From NCBI GenBank assembly GCA_015657535.1, contig JADHZB010001074.1, positions 62,001-126,000 on the forward strand: DNA of 64,000 nucleotides, in the 5' to 3' direction. How positions within the stretch are numbered: the first letter of the stretch is position 1; the number at the start of each line of letters is the position of its first letter. Made by a program: the position numbers and the translations under genes. Below, one piece after another: positions 46,691 through 58,012 of the stretch. The notes below the pieces were generated by a model, which was not told the origin of the DNA, did not search any database, and worked only from the letters and a program-made list of their open reading frames with translations. The stretch is from Nephromyces sp. MM_2019 (taxonomy: Eukaryota > Apicomplexa > Aconoidasida > Nephromycida).

Positions 46691-47323
46691 CTAAGCTTTA
46701 GCAGTGGTAGTAGTAGTACTACTAGTAGTTGCGCACTCTAAAATGGCTTTAGTACAGCCAATAGCTATACAATTCGTGCCGGTCTTCGCGCAGGTTTCTT
46801 TGATTGCATCGGAATTACACTTGGGCTTGACATATACCGAATATAATACGGATTTCTGACTTGAAACTAATTGACATGACAACCATCCAACATATGTAGT
46901 ATCACCGGGGATAGTAACGGGATTTGTACTGGCACTATTCGCCGTTACAACTGGTGCAGTGCCGTTGTCAAACATAGTAGAATTGATATATCCACTATTT
47001 GCACCTAATTTAGTAGTCAAGGTGACCGTATGCGTAAGGCCGCTCAATAATGTGGGACCAACAGTGTGAGCGCCTCCAGTGTCATCAGTACTGGAGAAGC
47101 AATCCGCGGGGTGCCAAGCACCCACAGCCGCATGGTCGGTTGCCGTAAACTTGATAACATCTCCTGGGGCAGCTATCTGAGTTACAGACTTATAAGCCTC
47201 ACCAGTATCTACAGCTGCAGTTAGAGTATATGTAGCCCCGGAGATATGCCGAGCCAACATCATGGCGGCTGATAAAACCACCAACAAAGCATTCCCATAT
47301 CTCAATTGGATAGATTTCCCCAT
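46691..47323 (-). CDS. Secreted Cys-containing surface-type protein, 210 residues
   Basis: The first ATG is at 47323; a GTG two codons upstream is unlikely to be the start. Residues 1 to about 32 form a signal peptide, with hydrophobic core ALLVVLSAAMMLA. The mature part is Thr/Ala/Val-rich and beta-like. It has seven Cys (in ADCF, LSCQ, KPKC, KETC, TNC, IGC, LEC), four of them in the last 30 residues, and N-glycosylation sequons in INST and DNGT. It ends in a Ser/Thr run (TTSSTTTTTAKA) with no hydrophobic GPI-signal tail in this frame. That leaves it soluble, unless a further 3' exon supplies an anchor. The layout recalls apicomplexan surface antigens of the SRS or related Cys-rich families, but no diagnostic motif lets me assign one. 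Confidence 0.6.
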   Translation of the reverse strand: MGKSIQLRYGNALLVVLSAAMMLARHISGATYTLTAAVDTGEAYKSVTQIAAPGDVIKFTATDHAAVGAWHPADCFSSTDDTGGAHTVGPTLLSGLTHTVTLTTKLGANSGYINSTMFDNGTAPVVTANSASTNPVTIPGDTTYVGWLSCQLVSSQKSVLYSVYVKPKCNSDAIKETCAKTGTNCIAIGCTKAILECATTSSTTTTTAKA

Positions 47324-50300
47324 TTTCACCAGATGATCGCGAAAAATAACTCCAGGATAATGATTGGAAAATTGGCCTGCAGCAGACGTAATGACGCAAC
47401 ATAGTTAGTTATAGTGGCAAGTGCATTGATCTCACCCGATTTCAGATTTTTATCTTAATCTGAATAGAACACACATCTTACGCACTCCCACGTTGAATTC
47501 GGAGTTAAAAAGAGGGGCGCCCTGCAACGGTTACATCTAGCCAATAATAATAGCTCTTGAAGAAGCCTCATAAATTTAACCAGGTTATGCGCAATATCTA
47601 TTCGCTAAAGAAATTGTCGCCAAACTGCATGAAAGAGGTAGCCTAAAATCATTTCAAGTATCATTGGAACTTAATGAATACTCCCACTGACATATTTGCA
47701 AGATTGATTCGCTGCACCCAACTTATTAGATGATGCGAAATTATGCATTTGCTTTATTCAAGATATGATGAGAAATATCTTCAGAAAATGCTTCTTCAAT
47801 TAAGATCCATGGTGCATTATGTGTTCTAGGTTCTATAAAAACCACTAAGATGTCAATCAATGAATCTAGCACCCCAAAGCACTGTAATTGATAAAGGATT
47901 TCTAGTTCAAATTAAATATGGAATCAAAAAAGAGAACTTAATATGGTGCGATTTGGACAATGTAGCTCAAGCAAAATTCTGTCATACAAGTGAGGATGTG
48001 ATAGTACTTTTTGGTTATGTACAGCATCAAAGTGAAAGTTGCTAAATGCCATGGCAGAATATTAATTGAAGAATTACAATCAACTAATATTTAAAAATAT
48101 ACGCCAGCTGTATAAGAAATCTACGGTGAAAATTTTAATAATGCGATTCTCGAGCAATATGTTCGAATAACCGTTATGTGCGCAATTTATGAAGAATAAT
48201 AGCAGGTGCTACTGCCGTGCGCTGTTTCAAATAAGTTGATAGTTACTCTACGATTTAGGGAATATAACATGATGCAGGGAATAGTACACGGATGGGCTAC
48301 TCCTTAGTTTCTACGTAAGTAATTACGTAGGGTCGCGTGCGCGCTACGCGGCGATATTTAGTTCGCTTACTGTTTTTTTGGGGTTACTATATGCCTTAAA
48401 ATTCACATTGAAAATAGAAGTTTGCAGGATTCATTTGATTCTACACAGCATGGCATAGTTGGTTTGAACTAGTACACGCACGAAATGCCCTGGACATTTT
48501 CATGTTAGTAATATTTTCACGATAGCGACTGGCCTGCGTGCAGAATAAAACCAACCATGTGTGCAGCAGGTATCTAAGTTCAGAAAAAATGCTTATTCAC
48601 AGTCGCCATTTTTGCCAATAAAAAATTTCATATTGCTACCTCAAAACATGAGCTGCTAGTATCTTAGCAGAAATGCTCCTATCAGTGGTGGTAAAAAGAG
48701 CCCATTACGATGGCACAAGATACCAGGAAATATCGAAATTAAAAAGTGTGTACAGATCAAAAAGATATCCCGCGCATTCTAAGTGCTACGAAGTGCCAAA
48801 CGTTATGAACCTACAGACGTAGAATAATTTCATCCATTTACAATGAGTAAAATCACATAAACGAAAAATTTTAGTATGCTCGCGTATATTCATTCCTCCT
48901 GAGGGTTTATGCGAGCCCTCCTATGCATTCACTTACCGAGCCGAGATATTATGGCTCTTGTAATCCTATGCAAAAGGAACGATAACTATATATTCGATCC
49001 GTCAGGGTACTTCCTTAAGGCTTCAGTTAAATTTGCATGGAGAAATACTGACATCGAGGGGAATAACAGCTGATCGTTATACATGTACTCGCTATATAAG
49101 TACTGACGAAAAATTTTATTTGGTAATCCTTTGATGTATACAAAAAAATTACCGAAATAAAGTTTGTGAACTGTTCTACTGATCTCCGTGCTGCTGACTA
49201 TGAGGCATGAGACGAATGATTAAGCCGTTTTCAGTAGGCGTAGTGTCGTGACGCTGTAGGTCTCACAAATGTTCAATTGGTGCCTGTTTTACACTCAACA
49301 AAGGCTGCAGCACATCAAAATAAGCCATCCCTTATTTGGTAGGAGTTTACCATGCCATGGTAACCGAATTAGCCGCCGTGTGCCGCGACTAAGCACCGCG
49401 TACGGGGCCCGTCCTGTCGCCGCTTCCCCTTTCCCACATTAGTTATTTATAGCCTAGTATAGACGGCAAGCCTACGTGACAGTATCTATCGACTGAGGGA
49501 ATTTCGAAGTTTTCCGCACCTTTGGCAACGCTAAGTAGAAGGAATACCGTTTGAAGGCAGCAGAACTTCCACATGATTACCCATGGCAGTTGACCTACCT
49601 TTAAGTTTTGAACAGCCCGTATTCTGAGTTACAACCATATAAATAAGAAGCCCCAGCCTTTGGCAACAGCCGTCGGCCTACTACAAGTTCGTATTTCGAA
49701 AAAAAGCTTTCTGCTGGTAGCATAAGCCAATCTTCAGATGCGCTCCGTAAGAATTTCAAGCAAGGTACAGCGGAAAGCATAAAGTGGCAAACCATTGAGA
49801 TTAGAGTACTTCATGTCAAAGGAGTGCTGCAGACCGCCCACTTATGAATCCTTTCGTTGTCGCCTATGCGACATTTTGGATCTATCCTAGAAAAAGTGCA
49901 TATAAAATATACGCGAGCGCGCTATACGTACCTGCTAAATTAAAAAAAAGTCGCTATCAGGCGCTACTGCATAGTGTGGAAAGAAGTCCGCAATGCTGTG
50001 GCTTATCCGTCGAGAAAATGAAATCAGCATACTTAGGGAGTAGGGAAGGGGCTGTATGACTCGGAGAATTAGTTACACATGGTATACACAATCGTTAAAT
50101 GCTGTACTTGACGATTACTGCCGAATCTTCCATCCCACATCTTGTGCCTATATAACTTGCGTGCTTTATTGAAGAGTACCTAGGTTGGCAGTCTATTCTT
50201 CCGTAGAGGTTTACGACGGAGTGGCAAATGTTTACCGAGACAATTGCATCGAGGGCGCTGGTTCAAATATCTACCCATTCATACTAAGGAAGTGATGCTA

Positions 50301-51228
50301 TAATAACTTTCAGCATGTTAACAACAAATAATAGCACTCAGGAGTGCTGCTAATTAATGTAGGGAATCGCCTGCCGTGCCGGGCAAGTTACCGCTATCAT
50401 AAAGCTACTGAGCAAAGTATCAATTGACTCTCGAATGAATCACCAGTTGAAGCTGCAATGTAAGTAAAAAATCTTTACGCTAATAAATCAGACACTAAAA
50501 TATATGCCAAAGAATTAGAAGAAATAAACATAGAAATTGGCTCAAAGATTTTATCTTTATGGATCCACAGTGTTTAATTCTACTGGGAATATATACGTAC
50601 GTTACCCATGCATTTTTTCTCAGTAAGTTTTGTGGTGCTTGGTGCGCTCTAATTTGTTTAGCGTAACCATCCAAAAACTGGTTTTTATACAAGGCAGCTG
50701 ACTAACTTGGTTTTCCAGTGACAATAAGAACGTGAAAAACATTGCAGAAAGCGATTGTATAATCAGCAAAGGGAGAAAAGTTCCACATCTCACTACAGTC
50801 CTTGTCAACAAGCCCTCTGATACAGGTTGGGTATCGAGTCATATGGACCTCCGCAGTTACGCTACTCGAAATATTGTATTGGCTTATCGAAGCAGCAGTA
50901 CACCTTGCAGCGAGAAAAAATAAATTCTTTGCAAAGAGCCTTACTACCAAGCAGGGTATACATAGATGTCCAACAAACCGTGATATTTAAGGCTGCACAT
51001 ACGATTAATATGCAGTCCGCACAGGTAGACATGAAAGCTGCGGTTCAACAAGCCAATAGATATTTCATATACTCGTGGTTCTTCCAATTTCTAAAGGTAG
51101 AATCTTGCTTGATTATTCTACGGCTTTGGTATGCCATATTGCACTTAGTTCTCTAAATAAGACTTTAAGTAGCTCTGTGCAATGGTAACTCAAATAGGTT
51201 CACCAAGCAACAACGAAGCAATATTATA
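47324..51228. other. Intergenic region, no gene seen
   Basis: This 3.9-kb stretch holds short frames only (for example 47860-48045 and 49844-50059), without family motifs or credible splice sites. It includes the presumed promoter of the secreted-protein gene and the 3' flank of the kinase gene. Confidence 0.45.
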
Positions 51229-54200
51229 TCAAACTCGCATCCACTCGTGCGCGAGTATTTGTGCGATAACCGGTCTCTTGTTCAACGGCCCAAGCGCCCA
51301 TCTAGCGACGCAAAAGAAACATACTTTTACGGTGAAACAAGGGAAAAAACTTTCATCAAATTTACATGTATACTTGCAACCAAATTTGTAAGGTCCAAAG
51401 CAAAAATTCACAGAACATAAAGCAACGCGCATATGTCATAAAATCATACGAGGTAAAAACAATATTATACTAGTCGTAACCTACTTAAGAAGACTATATT
51501 GAAACGTGATAGTACAAAATTTTTGTACCTTAAGAGACTTTGAACTGACTCTGTAAGATAAGGGAAGGCATCGAGGTTGATAGTAGGAAAGTTCCCTATT
51601 AGGGAGTCGTGATAATAATTCAGTAGCGTGTACCTGGAAGGAGAGTTATCAAAGGATGAATTACGGGGTAGGCATCATGAATTATTAACAAAAAATTCTT
51701 TTCATGAATATAACCCTAAGTCAACTTTTTCAGAGCCCAAAAATTATAATAGTTAAATCGTTAAAAAGTTATTTCTAACAAATTAATTCCTTTTTTAAAT
51801 ATATCCTCTAGAAAAAATTTAATTAAAAAATAAAAAAGTTACTTGGTTGAAAATTTCGCAAGCGCAGATGCTACCCCACAACTGCCAAGCCAAATTAAGC
51901 GAAAAAAAGCATAGCAAGACACCAAACTCACTTTCCACGTATGATCGGATGATGCCCAGTCAGCATTATAAATAGAGCGCATCCTGATGCCCATAAATCC
52001 CTCGAAATTCCATTAGTAGTAAGCTGACTTACACTCTCGGGAGGTATAAACGAATGTGAAGTCTCTTGCGAGAATTTAGCGAACAAGAATATTTTTAACC
52101 AAGTATCTTGTTAGATCATAATAAACTTTACATAAACTATTCGGCTCGTCTAAATTTATGTATACTGTGCCATCTAAAATATACCCAAGTTTATTGAAGT
52201 AGCGTTTAACCTTTGTTAGCTCAAATACTGCAAAGCATACACATCTTCCTAGCAATCTAGAATAAAGTATGCAAAAAAAGTAAAACGACGCAGCAGGAGT
52301 TTGGAAAAAAAGACAAGTTAACAAGTTTGTGCTTACCAGGTTAACAAACAGTAATAGTGGCTTTACTCAACAATTTGAAATACTCTGTACTTCTGTATTG
52401 CGCTAATAATCAAATCAATCCTATTTATGCAAAGTAGAGGAAATATGCCGTGGCTGCCATCTATGGGAGTGCAAATATACTCAGAGTAGAGGGATTGTCT
52501 ATGCTTAATCAGCTGAAAGAGCTACTGTCTATCAGAAAAACAAATATGCTGCTACAAAATATTCTATAATTGCAAGGTCGCTAAAATATGTTCACTTAAA
52601 TTGAAGCCACTGCTTCCAACACGTATCTTACAATCTAAACTTGAAGGAGCACAATTACTCATGATAGACGAAAAGTGGCTCACCGTACAAAAATACCCGA
52701 GCATTAAAAGGTTTTCTGTAATCAGCATGTTATTTAAGAAATACCACGTTTTTTCACGAGCATAATTATTGCTTTACAACTAGACAAAATACTGACCACC
52801 ATTTCCTACGGACAAGCCTTCTCGTAAGATTTTCAACCCTTCAAAATCAATCAACTTCACGTTAGTACTCTCCTTTGGTGGCTCGGTATGACAAAGAGAA
52901 AGCAAGGAACTTGGAATGGATGTGGGCTCCCAAGTGCGTGTACCAGGATTCCATGTTATATGATTAACCATAGCTGAGTAGCAATTAATGGTACTATAAA
53001 ACAATATAGCACACATTAAAATCGGGTAAAGCTTACTAAGTATAAACAATCCGCAACTATATTATAAATTTCATTAGTGAAAGTGATCAAAAGTAAAAAG
53101 TATCCAAATAAAAGCTATATGCACCTGTCGTAGCTATGCCTGCAACAGAGCATATTTAAACAGGTGAATTAACGTGCATTAAAACACCACATGCTATGAT
53201 ATGAGACCCTAAGAGCTTAGAAAAAAAAAACACTGCAGATTTAAAGCAAAGTAATTACATTGCACAGAATATATCATCAGGAAGCAAATTTAGTAGAGCC
53301 AAAATGAAATGCACTGAAATAGGAATCTCGTATTTAGCCTATCATTGCATGAAGCATTAGATTGCAACACCTCCAGGAAAATTGCATGAGAAATTCAAAC
53401 TCTCGGACTAAAGACGTACAATTAATTATTCTTAAATGGGCCAAACAAGCGTACCATGTGTTAAACCTTTCACCACTATATTACTGGGTTTAACGTCAGA
53501 ATGACAGTAATTCAACGAATGCAGATGGGCAAGGCCTTTGATAATCTGCAAAGGGGAAACAAAGAGGACCATTCTTATCAATGGTTCCCAAAGAATTCAC
53601 TTGCAATCTTGGTGTTTCGCTGTGCTTGTAAAAAACCTAGGCAAATGAAATGTACTCATGAGATTAAAAAATTCTGAAAAATAATTTTGGTGTATATGAC
53701 AGCAGTAAATTGACAATAAAGCCAAAGGTACTATAAAGAAAACCGCAGATTTAAAAAAACCGCTTCTTGAAGGATCAAAAAGGCATCTAAAGTTGCCTCA
53801 AAAAAAAATATAGCTCTATTTTAAAGCTTCTTCCATATTAAATGTCTTTTTTAATAAAATTTCGTTCCTGTTTGAAGATTTCACGAGCTGCGTCTTCTCG
53901 AAAACAAGCAATTTTTTCCGGAGAGTCCTCTATTAGACCTAAAAAAACTCATAAGACATAAAATTCCGTGTTTGTGCAAAAATCGCACGAAAAAAAAATC
54001 CAGTAAAATGCAAAACGTAGCCTTGAAGTAGATATATTACATCTGTACATACTGCATACTCTTACATAGACCTTTAGGGAGTAGTGATACAAAACTGCTG
54101 GAAAAGCATCAAAGGTTTTACAGCATATAAATGCTTCTAGTTGGATAAATATCACAAAAGCTGTACCCAAAAAAGCTTTTATTTTACATGTATATCGAAT

Positions 54201-56456
54201 GCAAAATATGAAGCAGCTAATTTTAGTAATAAAAGGTTTCGCATATAAAGCTCAAATAGCCTCCCTGATAAGTATGAAGAGCTAGTCAGTTGCTCACCAT
54301 TGTGCATGACACTATATGCACCATTCGCTCTTCTTTTCATTAACATCTCACCAGAGTTTTCAAACAAAAACGATACCGCTTTAGCAGTCCAATAAACCTA
54401 AAAACATTCATTTTTTGAAAATTAAGAGGAATTTTTATCATACAAAAATACTATAATACAAAGGCAACATACAATACCTTACACTCTGCTATATATATAA
54501 CAGTTTTAGAAAAAATACCAAAAGATACGAAAAAAAATTCAATGAAGACGTGCTTATTCAGCAGCTATATAGAAATACTGGTAATTCCTACTCGTATTAG
54601 GGATTTATTTATGCTTATCGATATGGCGACAGCTTAGTTTGTGAATAATCGGTAAAGAAGCTTCGTAGAGTATCATTTAAATACATATAAATACTTACGT
54701 GGTGCTATCTAAGGGCACATTGATAAAGACTTCAAACTAAAGTACTGTAAGGGGCAAAAACAAGGCAAAGTTAACGGCCAGAATCAAGAAAAGCTAAACT
54801 AAAAGTGAGTAGTTCAAGTCGCTTGCCTTGATTGGGGAACAAATGTTAGGGTGGCAAGAAATTCTCATGAGACGGAGTTGAGATTGCACCTGAATACGTC
54901 AGCAGAAAATTTATTAGCAGATTAACTTCCTCTAGCGCGTGTATAACCCAAAATGATATAACAGATTTTTTCAAACCATTTCCTTAGCTAGTACTAAAAA
55001 AAAAACCTCCGTGATCTACAAGCACAAAAAATCACCCCGAAAGCACCTTGCCCTTCAAGGTGGCAAATATACCTCTTTCCTGGTATGATGGAGAATTAAA
55101 GCAAGTATTTTATATACAAAATATTATAAAAAAGCCCAGATTCTTCACTGCTACTCGATTTAGCATTGCATCTCACCCGAGAAAAAAATTTCGATAACTT
55201 ACAATTTTCTCTACTTTCGATAAGGCTCGACCTTGTGTATCATCCAAATCACACCAGGATGAGGAGTTTGATGAAAAATAGCTCTGCAGGATAGTTTTAC
55301 GGAAAAAACTCAAAATCAAACATTGAATTACCACCAAACATAAGCTGAGAAAAAGCTCTAAATCAAATTTTACCAAACAGATTTCAATTTTACGATAAAT
55401 TTTGAAAAGAAAATAAATCAATCGAATTTCACGTGGGGTAACTTATAAATCACATAATCCTACTTCACAAAGAGATAAAAATTGATAAATAAGCGTAAAT
55501 ATCCCTCCAAAAAGTATAAAAATACGGCCACATCCAAGGCGTAAATTCATTTTTTTCACACTGAAATTTTTTGAAAAATTTTCCCTAAAAAAAAAGTAAA
55601 ACTAGCCATAGGAGACCAAATCTTTAAGGTTTGAGTGCAAAAAAGCTGGGAAACATTGCATCTTTTTGCAGCTGTTTACGCTCAACCAACAAAAAAAATA
55701 CGACGAAAGCCGCTCAACCCAAACATCTTATACCAGAAAGCGCAGTAAAAGATGCTTTCTGCATAACTCTGCCATACTTGAAACAAAATTCATCTTGGAA
55801 GCTGGATTACAATATTTCATCCCGGGATTCGTGTAATGTAGTTTGATCGGAGATGATATCGTAGCAGCGTTTTTTCGTCATTTAAAAAATTACCAATGGA
55901 AATATTCACCATTAACTTGGCATTTCTGAGTATCGCAGTATATTACGTGAAGAGCTTAAGATAGTTATACGTAAATATAAGCATGTGATCCGCGTAGGCT
56001 TTTTTTAAAGTTCTCTTCAATATCCAAGAAAAAGGGTTCAAACAATGGAGGGTCCATATTTATAGCATACAAAAAAGCCTAAATAGAATCTGTTTTCAGC
56101 GTTAAATGGCAGCAGTCTAGAAGTAATGCAACACCGACCCGTAGAGCCAATATTAAAAAAATTAAGCTCTTGCTTACCTTCAAAATGAAAGTATCAGTCG
56201 TAACCTTATGCCGCAACGTATCCCTTCTCAACTCGTTCAACCCTCCATGTACCTTCACAAGTATGCAAGTCTTCCAGGAGCAGGCGCACAATGTTTTTAG
56301 CCATCGTAAGCTTGAAAATGGAATAAGTCGGAACTTTTCATCCTCAAAGTCGTCCCCTCGGTAATCAGGAACACTATCTTCGCCCGAAGCATCGTCAGAG
56401 GCCTGGAAAAAGTGATCTCTGGCCGCGAAAGTATCGTTTCGGCTGTCCGTAGTCAT
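51229..56456 (-). CDS. Divergent protein kinase with HSD and DFE motifs, at least 10 exons, N-lobe incompletely resolved
   Basis: Exons (minus strand): 56456-56178, 55283-55203, 54397-54352, 53938-53885, 53636-53601, 53545-53467, 52973 to about 52797, 52064-51932, 51633-51529, 51301-51229. C-lobe motifs appear in order: IIKGLAHLHSLNYCHSDVKPSN (catalytic Asp, Lys and Asn kept, HRD Arg is Ser), VKLIDFEGLK (DFG Gly is Glu), FIPPESV (APE-like), RDLWASGCALFIMLTGHHP (subdomain IX), GPLNKRPVIAQILAHEWM (subdomain XI with its Arg), then stop. About 35 residues (WNPGTRTWEP...) are inserted between HSD and DFE. No glycine loop or VAIK lysine is recognised, and phase does not match between 53885 and 53636, so an N-lobe exon is missing from my model. 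Residues 1-93 are acidic and unlike a kinase. Activity is uncertain. The last five exons are secure; the link of the first two to this gene rests on phase and proximity. Confidence 0.72.
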
Positions 56457-58012
56457 TTCCAAGGTTTAAAAGTGAAACCAGTATATCGTATTATTACCTT
56501 CAAGTCAACCAAAAATCTACGAATGCAGAAGTTTGCCCGAGAGACGAGCTAGTATATCATATTAGTATCTTCAAGCCAACTAAAAATCTACGAGTGAGAA
56601 ACAAATTTCCCAGAGCTCGGAAGGGAGCTTAATTTATTCTATTTAAAGTTACTATAGTCCTTACGCAAAAGTGTAGATTCAAGACAAATATAGATAAAGA
56701 ACTTATCATACGTTCCGATAGACCTCTTGCAAACAAGTTTTTTATGATGTAAAGCATCATATAGGTATCAAAGCAACCTCGGTGGGGGGGAAATACCGTT
56801 TTGAATGTATACCAAATTATCAGATGACTTTGGTATGACAGCCTTGTAACGAGGTTACGCGCTTTGAATAACCACCATCAGTATAGCAGTCATTGCAACA
56901 GAGGGACTTATGATGATGCTTTCTTTTCGAGAGTAAGTTGATTTTTCTACATAGCGAGCAGTATTGATCTTGAAGTGTGGGCTTGGCATCAAAATTGCTA
57001 CGCCTGCAATTCTGGAAACACCAAGGGGAGGTTGCTGCAGTCTTTAGAAAGTACTAATATATGCTTTTGGCGACGAATATCCGCATTGGGAAAATTGGCT
57101 GTGTGGTACAATGACTGAGCTACATTTACATATATATGTGCCTTTAACGCATTTTTATAGCATATATATCTGTTCGCTACAACTTGGAACAATCACAGCT
57201 TGAAGTATTCGTGATCTTCATCAAAGTCATGTCGCAGGGAGGTTATCTTATCCTGCAATATTTACATAATTTTCCAACGAAGTCTCCTGGCCTGCTTTTT
57301 TTATGCCGCAGATTTCTCAGCCGCTTTGAGAAATAATTTGAAATAAGAGGAAGAAGGAAGCATCGTACCACACCTTATATTTTTTGCCTTTTATCGAGTT
57401 TTTTATTACGTTGTGAAGGCAGCTATGCTTACTCCATAAAATTCAAAAGCTCACATCCATTTGCTTCCTTTAGATTGTATTATGATGTTTTCTTTGGTAC
57501 TCAATGATGGATGAAGGGATAGGTAATCTTCCATCTGTAGTAAAGGTAGTATGTGTAACACTATAATGATTGATTTGGTAATTATGTGGATAAAGGGAGG
57601 GAAGCTAATCTACCTTCTGTAATAAAGGCGGTATGTATAGTGCATCATCTCACTTTGTATAGTAGTTGAAGCCTTCGTTAGCGACCTCTTGCAGCGCTAT
57701 GCTTTCGATAGTGGAGATGCTTGAATTTTTTTTGAAGCTGAATTAAACTGTTTAGAGTACCTTACCTGGCTATTATGGTGCAAGGCACCGTCGTTAATTT
57801 TGATTGATATATTTGCGCCGCGAATCTGTCGTAGCCAGTGCTCTTGTGGTACAATCAAGAGAACTTGGTAAATGGGCTCCCCCGAGTATATGAATTCCCT
57901 AATTCTGCATATTCATTTCATACGTAACCTTTCTTAATTTTTGCAGCTACTAACAAGTTATGGCTTTCAAATTGCTTTCTTATTGTTACAGGCATACCGG
58001 CAACTCTTGAAG
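56457..58012. other. Divergent intergenic region
   Basis: This 1.6-kb stretch lies between the minus-strand kinase and the plus-strand thioredoxin-like gene and should contain both promoters. A diverged repeat of a CAGTATATCGTATTA-type element occurs near 56477-56500 and 56550-56575, each followed by TCTTCAAG or CTTCAAGT, then CAACC or CAACT and AAAATCTACGA. From about 57250 the plus strand turns T-rich, and an intron-like acceptor lies just before the ATG at 58013, suggesting a spliced 5' leader. Confidence 0.45.
56477..56592. repeat. Two-copy direct repeat, about 74 bp apart
   Basis: Copy one (about 56477-56525) and copy two (about 56551-56595) share AGTATATC, ATTA, TCTTCAAG and AAAATCTACGA in the same order with few differences. 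The repeat lies directly upstream of the kinase ATG at 56456, in its likely promoter or 5' leader. Confidence 0.55.

Noticed and set aside
50255..50285. GGTTCAAAT, resembling a tRNA B box
   Set aside because: No acceptor stem, anticodon arm or A box could be fitted around it; the same holds for similar words at 27730 and 41935.
53701..53786. Two mini-exons (53786-53761 and 53730-53701) that would repair the kinase phase
   Set aside because: They would require a 30-base intron and give residues that do not match kinase N-lobe patterns; the missing exon is better left open.
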